Of a stretch of DNA of 64,000 nt, positions 45,837-56,342 are shown piece after piece. The stretch comes from Bacillus thuringiensis (GTDB taxonomy: Bacteria > Bacillota > Bacilli > Bacillales > Bacillaceae_G), in contig NZ_CP012099.1 of assembly GCF_001182785.1 (NCBI RefSeq), forward strand, positions 674,501 through 738,500. Direction: 5' to 3'. The position numbers and the translations under genes are program-made. Position 1 is the stretch's first letter. Each line of letters opens with the position of its first letter. The notes beneath the pieces are model-generated. The model had not been told where the DNA came from and ran no database searches. It saw only the letters and a program-made list of their open reading frames with translations.

Positions 45837-46712
45837 TTATTTTTTGTTTTTGTAGTAGTTGTAATCACAATATTCAAGTGATTTTGGATCTACATAACTT
45901 AAGTGGTGACTAGAGAACGTCATGCGTCCAACTACACCAGGTTTAATAATTTCGTTGTATTTCTGTTCTGTTAACTTATCAGCGGTTTGTTGTACTTCTT
46001 TAACCCACTTGTCATATTTCTCTTTAGTTTTCGCTTCAACTTCGAACTCCATGTGAGTGAATCCTTCACCAGAGAAGTTCGCACTACGACCTAGGTAAGA
46101 ACCTGGCTTATCAGCTTGTAAATAAAGATCCATAATCATGCCATCCATTGTGTACTTCATACCACCAAGTTCTGGTACCCAGAAAGCATTCATTGGGCCG
46201 ACAGAAGTCAGTTTGAATTGAATTGGTACACCAGCTGGGATGTTTAAATAGTTAACGGTTTCAATTTTTTCCTCTGGGTAACTGAATAACCATTTCCAGT
46301 TTGCAGATGTAACATAAATTTCAACTGGTTTAATATGTTTGGACTCTTTCGGAACCTCTTCCGAAGCATAAGTTGCTTTTACTGTTGGAATCGATAATGC
46401 GATAACGATAATAACAGGAACAAGCGTCCAAATAATTTCTAGTAATGTGTTACCGTGTTGTTCAGGTGGCTCATAGTCCATATTCTCTGGTTTTTCACGA
46501 TAACGAATCAAGATGACTGTAAACAGAATGAATACAATTGCGATAATTAATGACATAAGCAAGAATGACCAAACAATTAAATCATACTGTGCTTTTGCAA
46601 CAGGTCCTTGCGGATTTAATACTGCGAGTTTTTTATCACAGCCACCGAGGAACAGAAGTAATGATAACGGAAGAAGCGAAGCCAACTTCCAAAACGCTTT
46701 CTTTAGTTGCAC
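45837..46712 (-). CDS. qoxA: Menaquinol oxidase aa3, subunit II (lipoprotein)
   Basis: A 291-residue quinol oxidase subunit II. Lipoprotein signal with lipobox LGGC (Cys ~25), two transmembrane helices (about 45-67, 85-110) and an extracellular cupredoxin domain that lacks the CuA-binding cysteines, as expected for a quinol rather than cytochrome c oxidase. GTG 46712 is used with AAAGGAG upstream; longer in-frame extensions have no signal sequence. First gene of qoxABCD. Confidence 0.94.
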   Translation of the reverse strand: MQLKKAFWKLASLLPLSLLLFLGGCDKKLAVLNPQGPVAKAQYDLIVWSFLLMSLIIAIVFILFTVILIRYREKPENMDYEPPEQHGNTLLEIIWTLVPVIIVIALSIPTVKATYASEEVPKESKHIKPVEIYVTSANWKWLFSYPEEKIETVNYLNIPAGVPIQFKLTSVGPMNAFWVPELGGMKYTMDGMIMDLYLQADKPGSYLGRSANFSGEGFTHMEFEVEAKTKEKYDKWVKEVQQTADKLTEQKYNEIIKPGVVGRMTFSSHHLSYVDPKSLEYCDYNYYKNKK

Positions 46713-46950
46713 GATTGAAAATCTCCTTTCTCCTTGGATTGAAACTATGCCAATAAAACAATATAAACCTATTAATTTATAGAAGGCAATAGTTTTTGAT
46801 ATATTGTTAAAAAATAGACACAAATGCACACTTTTTAAGGTGAATATCATTTGTAACTTGATTACATTGTAAACTATTTTCCAGAGAAAAACGTGATTGT
46901 GAAAATTTTAAGATAAATAAAGTTATACCAGGATATCCAAGAAATAGAAA

Positions 46951-46981
46951 AAAGCTATCTTATCATAAGAAAGATAGCTGA
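46951..46981 (-). terminator. Terminator of the 47 kb amino acid permease
   Basis: AGCTATCTT and AAGATAGCT stem, T6 on minus. Confidence 0.85.
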
Positions 46982-46994
46982 ATATTTTGTATAT

Positions 46995-48410
46995 TTAGTT
47001 TATTTCTCGTGTGACAGTTCGTGGCTGTTCAAGTGTGACAACTTTTTTATATTTAACTTGGTATAAAATGTAACAAATAATCATAAATGGAATGCCACAA
47101 TAAAGAGCAATTCTTTGATCTGGAATGAAAGCCAAACTAACAAATGTAATGAAATTAAGTGAGAACGCTACGATTGGAACTAGCGGATAGAGCGGTGTAC
47201 GATATTTTAAATCATTTATGTCGCCACCATTTTTCACGAAATTTCTACGGAAGAAAAACTGTGAAGCGGCGATTGACATCCACACGACAACAGCAGCCAT
47301 TGCTGCAATAGATGTTAAAACTAGAAAGACAGTATCTGCCGCAAATACACTTGTTAATAAAGAAAGGCTAGCGAAAATTAGGCTGAAAATTAGTGCATTT
47401 AGCGGTACACCTTTTTTAGTTAATTTCGTAAATGCTGGACTTGCCATTCCTTGTTTTGCCATCGCCCAAAGCATACGAGAATTTGCGTATAGACCAGAGT
47501 TAGCAACGGATAATACAGCTGTAATAATAACGAAGTTCATAATGTCTGCTGCATATGGTACACCGGCTACATCAAAAACAAGTACAAAGGGACTTTCGAC
47601 TAGATTAGCCTCTTGCCATGGGAGTAAACCTACAACAACTGATATCGCTAAGACGAAGAAGAAGAGAGTTCGCCAAATTGTGTTTTTGATTGCTTTTGGA
47701 ATTGTTTTTTCAGGGTTTTCACTTTCTCCTGAAGCGATTCCGATTAATTCTGTTCCTTGGAAAGAGTAATTTACTGTAATCATCGTAAGAAGAACAGCTA
47801 ATGCGCCGTTTGGAAATAGCCCGCCATTTTCAGTGAAATTATGAAGCATTGGAGCTGGCTTTCCATTAAAGTCTAGTAGACCGAACATAACAGCGCCACC
47901 AAGTACGATAAAAATAACAATTGTCGCGACTTTTACACTTGCGAACCAAAACTCTGCTTCTGCATATGCTTTTGCTGATAAAGCGTTTACGAGGAAGAGT
48001 GCTGCTGCAAATGTAACGCACCAAATCCATGAAGAAACGTCTGGAAACCAGCGTTTCATTAAAATACTTACAGTTGTTAACTCTACTCCCACCGTAACAG
48101 CCCAATTTAGCCAATACATCCAACCGACAACAAATCCAAAACCAGGTGAAATAAATTTGCTTGCATAGCTTTGGAATGAACCTGCTTCTGGCATAGCAAC
48201 GGATAATTCACCAAGACATAACATCGTTAAATACATAACAAATCCACCGACTAAAAATGCAAGAATAGCACCACCAGGTCCGGCATTATGGACGATTTGA
48301 CCAGATCCCATAAATAGACCGGTTCCGATAACGCCGCCGAGTGCAATCATAAATAGGTGTCTACTTTTCATTGTTCGTTTTAAATCTGTTTGTTCAATTT
48401 GTTGATTCAT
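46995..48410 (-). CDS. Amino acid permease, APC/AAT family
   Basis: A 471-residue twelve-helix transporter. [26 protein letters not shown] and [23 protein letters not shown] are AAT signatures; the wording is close to RocE/LysP/MmuP-type permeases for basic or S-methylated amino acids. Substrate not certain. GAGGGG site before the ATG. Monocistronic with its own terminator. Confidence 0.85.
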   Translation of the reverse strand: MNQQIEQTDLKRTMKSRHLFMIALGGVIGTGLFMGSGQIVHNAGPGGAILAFLVGGFVMYLTMLCLGELSVAMPEAGSFQSYASKFISPGFGFVVGWMYWLNWAVTVGVELTTVSILMKRWFPDVSSWIWCVTFAAALFLVNALSAKAYAEAEFWFASVKVATIVIFIVLGGAVMFGLLDFNGKPAPMLHNFTENGGLFPNGALAVLLTMITVNYSFQGTELIGIASGESENPEKTIPKAIKNTIWRTLFFFVLAISVVVGLLPWQEANLVESPFVLVFDVAGVPYAADIMNFVIITAVLSVANSGLYANSRMLWAMAKQGMASPAFTKLTKKGVPLNALIFSLIFASLSLLTSVFAADTVFLVLTSIAAMAAVVVWMSIAASQFFFRRNFVKNGGDINDLKYRTPLYPLVPIVAFSLNFITFVSLAFIPDQRIALYCGIPFMIICYILYQVKYKKVVTLEQPRTVTREIN

Positions 48411-48786
48411 ATGCCCCTCACCCCGTATTTTCTTGAATGTGTGAACTTCGTTTTATTCTGAGTTTTTAATCATTAGTGGGGGATGCAACACACACTCGGT
48501 TTATTTGCTATGAAATGAATGGAGTATGTAAAAAAACGAACTATGACTAAATACTCTAAGAATGTTTGTTAACATGGTGATATCTTCACTATGTTAACAA
48601 TTTTGATTTTAGCAAAATATTCTGGAAATGTATATTTATTTTTCTTTTTATTAAAAATAATTAGAATTTTTATAATTAATTCTATGAGCGATAATTCACA
48701 TGATCTTTCTAGCAAACTAGTAAGAAGAAGGGTACAATGATAAGAGTTGTGTCTGTAAAATAATAATTAATGGAGTTTTGTTTATA
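48411..48786. other. 376-base divergent intergenic region
   Basis: Very AT-rich region between the permease (minus) and the C39-like gene (plus). It holds TTTTTAATCATTAGTGGGGG (about 48464-48483), reminiscent of the dispersed repeat, the large inverted repeat at 48566-48600, and TAGAATT/AATTCTA at 48662-48684. No ORF with a ribosome binding site was found. Confidence 0.5.
48566..48600 (+). repeat. 35-base inverted repeat (stem-loop or operator)
   Basis: TTGTTAACATGGTGA, loop TATCT, TCACTATGTTAACAA: 15-bp arms with one G-U. On plus it is followed by TTTTGATTTT, so it could be a terminator for an undetected short transcript or an operator for the flanking genes. Confidence 0.7.
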
Positions 48787-49497
48787 ATGAAAAAGTTAAA
48801 ATATCTTTTTGTTTTTGGGATTATACTTGCTGCTGCATTTTTTATAGGAAAAGATAAAATCATGCAAAAGGCGCAAGTTCTACGCTTAGAGTTTCTATCT
48901 GAAATGAAAGAAGCAGCTATGATTGAAGATGTTCCGTTTATTAAACAATTACCAGAATTACCTCGAGGATGTGAAGTGACAAGTTTAGCTATGTTGCTGC
49001 AATATAAAGGTGTACAAGTAGATAAGATGCAACTTGCTAGCGAAATTCATCGCGTTCCATTTGAACAAAATGGCGTACGGGGAAATCCTTACGAAGGGTT
49101 TGTTGGAAATATTTACACAAAGGCAGAGCCTGGATATGGTGTATATAATCAACCGATTTTTAATTTAGCAGAAAAATATGTTCCTGAAAAAGTAATTAAT
49201 TTAACAGGTAGAGACATGCAAGATATATATAAAGTAATTAGTTCTGGTTCACCGGTATGGGTCATTATCAATACGACGTTTAAGCCGCTAGCTGAAAGTA
49301 GTTTTGAAACATGGAATACGAGTTCGGGCGAAGTGAAAATTACATATTATGAGCATAGTGCAGTAGTAATTGGATATGATCAAAACTTTGTATATGTAAA
49401 TGATCCTCTTAAAAATAATCCGCGTTTGGCTGTTCCACGAGCAGAATTTGAGAAAGCTTGGGAGCAAATGGGAAAACAAGCAATTACTATTTTATGA
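48787..49497 (+). CDS. Membrane-anchored C39-like (papain-fold) peptidase
   Basis: A 236-residue protein. N-terminal signal or anchor helix (6-22), then a peptidase_C39_2 domain. Probable catalytic residues are the cysteine in LPRGCEVTSLAMLL (~62), the histidine in YYEHSAVVIGYD (~193) and the aspartate in VYVNDPLKN. The conserved order QLPELPRGCEV is typical of this secreted family. Function unknown. ATG 48787 is used; TTG 48778 is only two bases from GGAG. Monocistronic. Confidence 0.8.
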   Translation: MKKLKYLFVFGIILAAAFFIGKDKIMQKAQVLRLEFLSEMKEAAMIEDVPFIKQLPELPRGCEVTSLAMLLQYKGVQVDKMQLASEIHRVPFEQNGVRGNPYEGFVGNIYTKAEPGYGVYNQPIFNLAEKYVPEKVINLTGRDMQDIYKVISSGSPVWVIINTTFKPLAESSFETWNTSSGEVKITYYEHSAVVIGYDQNFVYVNDPLKNNPRLAVPRAEFEKAWEQMGKQAITIL

Positions 49498-49502
49498 TAA
49501 TG

Positions 49503-49530
49503 AAAAAGTCATCTTTTGGATGGCTTTTTC
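49503..49530 (+). terminator. Terminator of the C39-like gene
   Basis: AAAAAGTCATC and GATGGCTTTTT stem with a T-rich loop, then TCTTTTT. Confidence 0.75.
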
Positions 49531-49629
49531 TTTTTAGTTTATCATCGCTTAAAATTCAGAATATTCTTTTAAAAGTTAACAATTCACGTTATAATAACAT
49601 TTAACTTGGTGAAGAAGGAGTGAAGGGGT

Positions 49630-50805
49630 ATGGATGTTGCAAAGGAACTTGTTTTGTCAAAAAATCAGTTAGTTGAGTGGAGAAGGCATTTTCATAAGTA
49701 TCCAGAGTTATCTTTTCAAGAAGAAAAAACATCGCAGTTTGTGTTCGACATACTTCGAAAATCCCCGTATTTAGAAGTGTCACGGCCGACTAAATATAGT
49801 GTGATGGCAAAGTTAGTAGGTAAACAGCCGGGCAAAACAGTTGCGGTTCGAGCCGATATGGATGCTCTTCCTATTCATGAAGAAAATGAGTTTGATTTTA
49901 TTTCTACATATAAAGGTGTGATGCATGCATGCGGTCATGATGGACATATAGCGATATTACTTGGAGTCGTACATAAGTTAGTGGAAGAAAGAGAGAAGAT
50001 TAAAGGGGAGATTCGTTTTCTATTCCAACATGCTGAAGAGAATTTCCCTGGTGGTGCAGAGGAGATGGTTGCTGCAGGTGTAATGGAAGGTGTGGATTAT
50101 ATTATTGGTGCTCACCTTTGGGCGTCGTTAGAGGTTGGGAAAATAGGCGTTATTTATGGTCCTGCAATGGCTGCACCGGATGTTTTTAAAATTAAGATAG
50201 AGGGAAAAGGTGGACATGCTGGAATCCCTCATGAAACGGTGGATAGTATCGCAATCGGAACACAAGTCGTTTCGCAACTTCAGCAAATTGTATCTCGCCT
50301 CACGAATCCATTAGATTCTCTCGTAATATCTGTTACACAATTTCATGCGGGGACAACTCATAATGTAATACCAGAGCAAGCGGAGATTGAAGGGACAGTG
50401 AGAAGTTTAAGACATGAATTACGAGGTGAAACAGAGAAGAAGATTGAGCGGATTGTGAAGTATATTACGGAATCTTACGGAGCGAAATATACATTTTCAT
50501 ATGAATATGGATATCGACCAGTTGTAAATGACTATGAAGCTACAGATCTTATTGAACAAACGGCATTACAACTTTATGGAAGGGATAGAGTTGTTCGTTT
50601 ACAGCCGACGATGGCTGGAGAAGATTTTTCAGCGTTTTTACAAAAGGCACCGGGGACATTCTTTTTTATCGGAGCAGGAAATAAAGAGAAAGGTATTATA
50701 TATCCTCACCATCACCCTCGTTTTACAATTGACGAAGATGCATTACCGATTGGAGTCGAAGTCTTTGTATCAGCCATTATGAATTTTATAAGTAAAGGAG
50801 AATGA
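49630..50805 (+). CDS. M20D-family amidohydrolase (N-acyl-amino-acid deacylase type)
   Basis: A 391-residue zinc peptidase-family enzyme. Metal-site motifs are ADMDALPI (~75-82), HACGHDGH (~98-105) and QHAEENFPGGAEEMV (~136-150); a dimerisation lid domain follows from FKIKIEGKGGHAGIPH. Relatives hydrolyse N-acetyl or indole-acetyl amino acids and aminobenzoyl-glutamate. It starts an operon with DUF3311 and SSS symporter genes, suggesting import of a conjugated amino acid which it then cleaves. Confidence 0.88.
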   Translation: MDVAKELVLSKNQLVEWRRHFHKYPELSFQEEKTSQFVFDILRKSPYLEVSRPTKYSVMAKLVGKQPGKTVAVRADMDALPIHEENEFDFISTYKGVMHACGHDGHIAILLGVVHKLVEEREKIKGEIRFLFQHAEENFPGGAEEMVAAGVMEGVDYIIGAHLWASLEVGKIGVIYGPAMAAPDVFKIKIEGKGGHAGIPHETVDSIAIGTQVVSQLQQIVSRLTNPLDSLVISVTQFHAGTTHNVIPEQAEIEGTVRSLRHELRGETEKKIERIVKYITESYGAKYTFSYEYGYRPVVNDYEATDLIEQTALQLYGRDRVVRLQPTMAGEDFSAFLQKAPGTFFFIGAGNKEKGIIYPHHHPRFTIDEDALPIGVEVFVSAIMNFISKGE

Positions 50806-50806
50806 G

Positions 50807-51004
50807 ATGAAGAAAATATACATCCTAGCGCTTATTCCAGTTCTTTGTTTAGTAGTTGGGCCAATATTTGCGAATTCAGTTACTCCTTACGTATTAGGGA
50901 TGCCATTTTTATTATTTTGGGTATTATTATCAGTGTTTATTACATCTCTTTGTATGGGGCTTGTGTACGTGTTTGATCCTGCTAATAAGGAGGATGTAAA
51001 ATGA
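50807..51004 (+). CDS. DUF3311 small membrane protein
   Basis: A 65-residue protein with two helices (about 5-22, 28-55) and the family's PFLLFWVLLSVFITSLCMGLVY core. DUF3311 proteins are encoded immediately before SSS-type symporters (B. subtilis yhjC-yhjB arrangement) and probably act with them. Starts one base after the amidohydrolase stop; its end overlaps the symporter start. Confidence 0.85.
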   Translation: MKKIYILALIPVLCLVVGPIFANSVTPYVLGMPFLLFWVLLSVFITSLCMGLVYVFDPANKEDVK

Positions 51005-52473
51005 CTGCATTACTTATCATTATTTTATTTTTGTTTCTCGCATTATTTTTAGGGATTCGGGCACAACATGGAAAAGATATGGATTTAGAGCAATGGTCAG
51101 TTGGGGGAAGCGGATTTGGCACTATTTTTGTTTTTCTCCTTATGGCAGGTGAAATTTATACGACGTTTACATTTTTAGGGGGAAGCGGTTGGGCGTATAG
51201 TAAAGGCGCGCCTACCTTTTATATTTTAGGTTATGGCGCTTTAGCTTATCTTTTATCGTATTTTTTATTGCCACCGATTTGGAAGTATGCGAAAGAGCAT
51301 AACCTTGTTTCACAGTCGGATTTTTTTGCGAAGAAATATAGAAGTAAAGCGCTTGGACTTATTGTCTCAATTGTTGGTGTTGTTTCCATCATCCCATATC
51401 TTGTTTTACAGTTAAAAGGACTGGGAATTATCGTTTCAGAAGCGTCTTACGGAAGGGTGTCACCTGTTGTTGCGGTTTGGATTGGTGCCATTGTTATAAC
51501 TATATATGTAATGGTTTCAGGTATACACGGTTCAGCTTGGACGGCTGCTTTGAAGGATATTATGATACTGTTTATCGTTATGTTTTTAGGTATATATTTA
51601 CCGTATCATTATTATGGAGGATTTCAGCCGATGTTTGAAGCTGTAGAAGCAGCGAAACCGGGGTTTTTATCTTTACCTGAAGAAGGAATGAGTATTTCTT
51701 GGTTTGTTTCTACTATTATATTAACGGCCCTCGGCTTCTATATGTGGCCTCATACATTTGCTTCTGCTTTTTCTGCAAAAAATGAAAAAGTATTTCGTAA
51801 AAATGCAGCAATTATGCCATTGTATTCTTTAGTGTTACTTTTCGTATTTTTTGCAGGGTTTGCTGCTATATTGCAAGTTCCTGGGTTAAAGGGAGCGGAT
51901 GTAGATCTTTCGTTAGTCCGTCTTGCTTTACAAACTTTTGATCCTTGGTTTATTGGGATTATTGGTAGTGCGGGAGTATTAACGGCATTGGTTCCAGGCT
52001 CTATGCTTGTTATGGCGGCTTCTACACTGTTAGCGAAAAATATTTACCGAACGATCGTTCCGTCAGCTTCAGATAGACAAGTTGCTAAAGCCGCAAAGTT
52101 ATTTGTACCTGCAGTAACGCTCGTAGCAGTTTTATTTACATTTAAAGGAGGAGAAACAATAGGAGCCCTTCTTTTAATGGGATACAGTATCGTTACGCAA
52201 CTTTTCCCTGCACTTGTATGTAGCTTGTTTCCACGCCAAATTATTACGAAGCAAGGAGCGATTGCAGGAATGGGAGTTGGGCTGTTAGTGGTCGCATATA
52301 TTACCTTATCTGGTTCAACTATAGCCACGATGTTTCCGAGTTTTCCGCAGTATATAAAAGATTTGAATGTAGGTATAGTCGCATTGTTAATTAATATGAT
52401 TGTGATGTTTGTAGTTAGTGGATTTACAAAAGGTGTATCTATAAAGAAAAACAGTATAATAGTAGAAAAGTAA
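51001..52473 (+). CDS. Sodium:solute symporter (SSS family)
   Basis: A 490-residue transporter with thirteen or so helices. EIYTTFTFLGGSGWAYSKGAP and the sodium-site region in GSAGVLTALVPGSMLVMAASTLLAKNIYR are SSS signatures. It is similar in context to YhjB. The substrate is likely a compound processed by the amidohydrolase two genes upstream. ATG overlaps the DUF3311 stop (ATGA). Confidence 0.88.
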   Translation: MTALLIIILFLFLALFLGIRAQHGKDMDLEQWSVGGSGFGTIFVFLLMAGEIYTTFTFLGGSGWAYSKGAPTFYILGYGALAYLLSYFLLPPIWKYAKEHNLVSQSDFFAKKYRSKALGLIVSIVGVVSIIPYLVLQLKGLGIIVSEASYGRVSPVVAVWIGAIVITIYVMVSGIHGSAWTAALKDIMILFIVMFLGIYLPYHYYGGFQPMFEAVEAAKPGFLSLPEEGMSISWFVSTIILTALGFYMWPHTFASAFSAKNEKVFRKNAAIMPLYSLVLLFVFFAGFAAILQVPGLKGADVDLSLVRLALQTFDPWFIGIIGSAGVLTALVPGSMLVMAASTLLAKNIYRTIVPSASDRQVAKAAKLFVPAVTLVAVLFTFKGGETIGALLLMGYSIVTQLFPALVCSLFPRQIITKQGAIAGMGVGLLVVAYITLSGSTIATMFPSFPQYIKDLNVGIVALLINMIVMFVVSGFTKGVSIKKNSIIVEK

Positions 52474-52483
52474 TTCGTTTATT

Positions 52484-52517
52484 GGAGCTATCTTTGTAAA
52501 GAGATAGCTCTTTTTTG
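52484..52517 (+). terminator. Terminator of the amidohydrolase-symporter operon
   Basis: GAGCTATCT and AGATAGCTC stem, then T6. Confidence 0.85.
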
Positions 52518-52574
52518 TATATATTTCCTTCTATTAGCGGAATCTAACTAAAAACTTGTTGAAAAGGAAGTTAG

Positions 52575-54053
52575 GTGGGGAAATTGTTAGAGCTTGAAGG
52601 TAACTTATTTGAAGTTATGAAAGAAATTAGGGATGAGTTAGGTTCACCTAATGATTTAACAATTAGAGAAGTTGCTCTTGCTGGGAGTTTTACACGTTGT
52701 GCGGTTGTGTTTTTATGCGGATTAACAGATAAGGATAATGTTTATAAATATGTCATTCGCACACTGCAATACGAAGAAATTCAAAATGAGGAAGCTGTTG
52801 TTCAAACGTTATTGGATCGTTTTATTTCTATCGCAGAAGTGGGTGTAAAGACGAAGTTTCCAGATATTATGAATGCGATTTTAGCGGGAGATACAGTTAT
52901 ATTAATTGATAATATTCAAACTGCTATCGTTATTAATAGTAGGGCTTGGGAGAAGCGAAGTTTAGAGCCACCAGTGACAGAAGATTTAATACGCGGACCG
53001 AGAGTTGGATTAAATGAAGATATTAATGTGAATAAAATGTTAATCCGACGCAGTTTACGCGATCCAAAGTTGAGGTTCCAATCTTATATTATGGGGAAGC
53101 GATCGCAGAAAGAAGTAACCCTAGTATATATAGAAGATATTATTAATCCTCACATTGTAAAAGAGTTAGATCGCCGTCTTCAATCAATAGTGACAGATGT
53201 CGTTTTGGAAACAGGTACGATTGAACAATTAATTCAGGATAATAATTTATCCCCATTTCCACAATTTTTGAATACGGAGAGGCCTGATAATATTATAGCC
53301 TCATTAGCGAAAGGGAAGGCGGCCATTTTAGTAGATGGATCCCCATTTGCTCTTATCGCGCCACTCGTATTTGTTGATATTTTTCAATCTGTAGAAGATC
53401 ATTACGAGCGCTGGGTGATTGGAACGTTATTAAGATTTTTACGTATGGGATCAGGTATAATTGCGGTTTTGTTACCAGCTATGTATGTAGCACTTGTATC
53501 TTATCATCAAGGACTTATTCCTTCTAAACTGGCTTATTCAATTGCGGGTGCGAGGGAAGGTGTTCCGTTTCCAGCATATATTGAAACGTTAATGATGGCC
53601 TTGACTATGGAATTAATACGAGAAGCTGGAATCCGATTGCCGAAACCGATGGGACAAACGATAGGGATTGTAGGAGGTCTTGTAATTGGAGAAGCTGCGG
53701 TAAATGCAGGAATTGTAAATCCGTTTTTAGTTATTATTATTGCGGTTACTGCGATTGCTACGTTCTCGCTTCCTGTATATAGTATTACAATTACGTTCCG
53801 AATTTTACTTTTTGTCTTTGTATTAGCTGCAACGGCTTTTGGGTTGTATGGGATCATTCTAGCTCTGATCGCACTTGCTATTCATATTACAAATTTAACG
53901 AGTGTTGGTATACCGTATACAACTCCAATTGCTCCTGCATTTTATAAAGATTGGAAAGAAGAATTTATTCGCATGCCAAAATCGATGTTGAAAGATAGAC
54001 CAGAGTACTTACAAACAAAAGATTCTACAATACGTCCAAAGGAGCGAAAATAA
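52575..54053 (+). CDS. gerLA: Germinant receptor A subunit
   Basis: A 492-residue GerA-family protein of the spore inner membrane. A soluble N-terminal region (1-~280; conserved DLTIREVALAGSFTRCAVVFLCGL) is followed by about five helices with PLVFVDIFQSVEDHYERW and GGLVIGEAAVNAGIVNP. With the B and C subunits it senses nutrients to trigger germination. GTG 52575 has AAGGAAG upstream; TTG 52584 is an alternative. Named gerL from its chromosomal neighbourhood in the B. cereus group; the nutrient is not deducible. Confidence 0.88.
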   Translation: MGKLLELEGNLFEVMKEIRDELGSPNDLTIREVALAGSFTRCAVVFLCGLTDKDNVYKYVIRTLQYEEIQNEEAVVQTLLDRFISIAEVGVKTKFPDIMNAILAGDTVILIDNIQTAIVINSRAWEKRSLEPPVTEDLIRGPRVGLNEDINVNKMLIRRSLRDPKLRFQSYIMGKRSQKEVTLVYIEDIINPHIVKELDRRLQSIVTDVVLETGTIEQLIQDNNLSPFPQFLNTERPDNIIASLAKGKAAILVDGSPFALIAPLVFVDIFQSVEDHYERWVIGTLLRFLRMGSGIIAVLLPAMYVALVSYHQGLIPSKLAYSIAGAREGVPFPAYIETLMMALTMELIREAGIRLPKPMGQTIGIVGGLVIGEAAVNAGIVNPFLVIIIAVTAIATFSLPVYSITITFRILLFVFVLAATAFGLYGIILALIALAIHITNLTSVGIPYTTPIAPAFYKDWKEEFIRMPKSMLKDRPEYLQTKDSTIRPKERK

Positions 54054-55178
54054 TTGAAACCATTTGAGTATGGCGATGAAGAGATTGGATCTCGGGAAAT
54101 TGGATTTGCGGTATCGTCAACAATTATTGGTATAGGGGCATTGTCTATGCCAAGAGATATCGCTAGCCAAACTTTATTTTCGGACGGTTGGGTTATTTTG
54201 CTTTTGGGTGGATTGGTCTGTGCAGTTTTAGGCTGGTTTGTGACGAGAGTGGCTATCTTATTCCCAAAACAAAACTTTGTTCAATATACGAGTGCGCATT
54301 TGACGAAGCCTGTTGCATACACAATTAGTAGCATTTTAGTATTAACGTTTGCTGCTTTGACAGCATATGAATCGCGAATGATTTCAGTTATTTCTCAAAC
54401 GTATTTATTTAGTGATACACCGATACAACTACTGTCTTTCTTTTTCTTATTAGTTGTTATTTACGGAATAGCAGGATCAAGAGCGGCCTTATTAAGGTTA
54501 AATGTTTTATTCTTACCTATTGTTTTAATTGCGATAGTGCTTCTTTCTTTATTGAATATAAATTTAATGGAAATAAATAATTTACTACCAGCTTTTCAAA
54601 CTAAAGTAAGTCAATATGCTGTTGGAGTTAAAAATTCTATTTTTACGTTTATTGGATTTGAAGTAGCTCTGTTTTATGCGGTGTTGCTAAATGATAAGGC
54701 AGCGAAAAAAGCGCCAATGGCAGTTGCGAAAGCGGTGATGGTAAACGTGTTGTCGTACATTTTAATTTATGTAACTTGTATTAGTGTTTTTACGTATATG
54801 ACAACACGTGGATTGACATATCCAACAATTGAATTAGGGAAAGAAATTGAAATTGGTGGAGGATTTTTAGAAAGGTTTGATGCGATTTTTTTTACGACTT
54901 GGATTATTACTATTTATAACACTACGGCAATGTATTATGACGTCGCATCTTTATTGTTTTGTGCTATGTTTCCGAAAGTGAAGAAACATATTTTTATTTT
55001 CGTAAGTGCCCCGATTATTTTTATGGTGAATATGATACCTAGTAGTTTGAATACTTTATCAAGTTATGGGACTTATTTAGCTTGGATAGATATGGGAGTT
55101 GTTGTGTTAGCGCCTTTGCTCGTTTTAATTGTATATAAAATAAAAAGAAGGAATGGTGGAAATGAAACACCTTCTTAA
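54054..55178 (+). CDS. gerLB: Germinant receptor B subunit (APC-fold permease-like)
   Basis: A 374-residue spore permease of the GerAB family with ten helices. [23 protein letters not shown] at helix 1 and [11 protein letters not shown] mid-protein are typical. The B subunit is thought to bind the germinant. TTG start directly after the gerLA stop, with AAAGGAG inside gerLA. Overlaps gerLC by 17 bases. Confidence 0.9.
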   Translation: MKPFEYGDEEIGSREIGFAVSSTIIGIGALSMPRDIASQTLFSDGWVILLLGGLVCAVLGWFVTRVAILFPKQNFVQYTSAHLTKPVAYTISSILVLTFAALTAYESRMISVISQTYLFSDTPIQLLSFFFLLVVIYGIAGSRAALLRLNVLFLPIVLIAIVLLSLLNINLMEINNLLPAFQTKVSQYAVGVKNSIFTFIGFEVALFYAVLLNDKAAKKAPMAVAKAVMVNVLSYILIYVTCISVFTYMTTRGLTYPTIELGKEIEIGGGFLERFDAIFFTTWIITIYNTTAMYYDVASLLFCAMFPKVKKHIFIFVSAPIIFMVNMIPSSLNTLSSYGTYLAWIDMGVVVLAPLLVLIVYKIKRRNGGNETPS

Positions 55179-56331
55179 AATTATAATGGTTATGGCTTTA
55201 ACTGGATGTATGAGTGGGTGTTCTGAGTTAGAAGAGATAGAAGAAAGAGGATTTGTAGTAGGAGCGGCTTACGATATTGTGAAGGAGAAGAAAGCGAATC
55301 CAATTATGAAAGGGACCTATCAGATGGTACTCCCCAGTAAATTGTCTCAACAGGGCGGACAAGGGGGTGGGGGGGATAGCGAAAATTATATTAATGTTAG
55401 TGCGAAAGCAGATAGTGTGTTTGAACAAATAAGAATAATCGCTAAAAAAATTAGTCGAACATTATTTTTCCCTCATATACAGGTGATTATTTTCTCTGAA
55501 GAATTACTTTCACATCCATACATTTTACAAAATACGTTAGATGTATATATTCGCGATCATGAGATGAGAAGAAATATTCGTTTGTTCGTTTCTAATAAAA
55601 ATGCCGAAGCTATTTTAAAACAAAGTGCCAAGCCTGAAAATTTACCGGCGCAGTATATTGATATGTTAGCTGAACACCCTCCGAAAAATGCCCAAATGAT
55701 TGAGGCTGCAAGAATTGGTGAGGTGCAGGAAAAGATGATCTCTAACCGAAGTTTCGTATTGCCTATTCTGGAACTAACAAAGCAAGGAGTACAAATGAAC
55801 GGTGCAGCATTGTTTCGTGGAAAGGATAATAAGTGTGTAGGCAATTTGAGTGGGGAAGAAACATTAGGGATGAATTATATAATAGGTAAAAAAATTGGAG
55901 GTTTTTTTACCATCCGTAAAAAGAATCAACTTATTACATATGAAATTCATAAGTTACGTCGAAAAATTAAAGTATCCACAACGAATGCTACAAAACCGAA
56001 ATTTAATATTCATTTATTTTTGGAAGGTACAATAGCTGAGTTGCACTTTAGTGATCATAAAAAGGTTTTGAATGAAAAGCGTTTAGAGAGGGATATATCG
56101 GAAGAAATGGAGGAGCGTATTCAAAAATCGATTAAGCTTGTTCAAAAAAAATATAAGGTAGATGTATTAGAGTTAGGGGAAGTGTATAAACGACATAATT
56201 ATAAAGAATGGACAAAAATAAGTAAGAATTGGGATCAAGGCGAAAATTACTTTAGTAATGCTGAAATTACTGTTCATGTTCATCCAACAATTGAACATTC
56301 AGGTTCAGCTTTACCGAAAAGAGTGAAATAA
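55162..56331 (+). CDS. gerLC: Germinant receptor C subunit (lipoprotein)
   Basis: A 389-residue GerAC-family lipoprotein. Signal peptide with two possible lipoboxes, LTGC (Cys15) and MSGC (Cys19). Domains I-III with [39 protein letters not shown] and the C-terminal [21 protein letters not shown] follow. A Gly-rich loop [14 protein letters not shown] is encoded by a tract of G5-T-G7 (55363-55375), unusual in this AT-rich genome. Start at 55162 is preferred over ATG 55153. Confidence 0.9.
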   Translation: MKHLLKIIMVMALTGCMSGCSELEEIEERGFVVGAAYDIVKEKKANPIMKGTYQMVLPSKLSQQGGQGGGGDSENYINVSAKADSVFEQIRIIAKKISRTLFFPHIQVIIFSEELLSHPYILQNTLDVYIRDHEMRRNIRLFVSNKNAEAILKQSAKPENLPAQYIDMLAEHPPKNAQMIEAARIGEVQEKMISNRSFVLPILELTKQGVQMNGAALFRGKDNKCVGNLSGEETLGMNYIIGKKIGGFFTIRKKNQLITYEIHKLRRKIKVSTTNATKPKFNIHLFLEGTIAELHFSDHKKVLNEKRLERDISEEMEERIQKSIKLVQKKYKVDVLELGEVYKRHNYKEWTKISKNWDQGENYFSNAEITVHVHPTIEHSGSALPKRVK

Positions 56332-56342
56332 GGTGATATAAG

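Noticed and set aside
48411..48786. T-box or lysine riboswitch for the amino acid permease
   Set aside because: No T-box core (AGGGTGGNACCGCG) or lysine aptamer elements on the minus strand.
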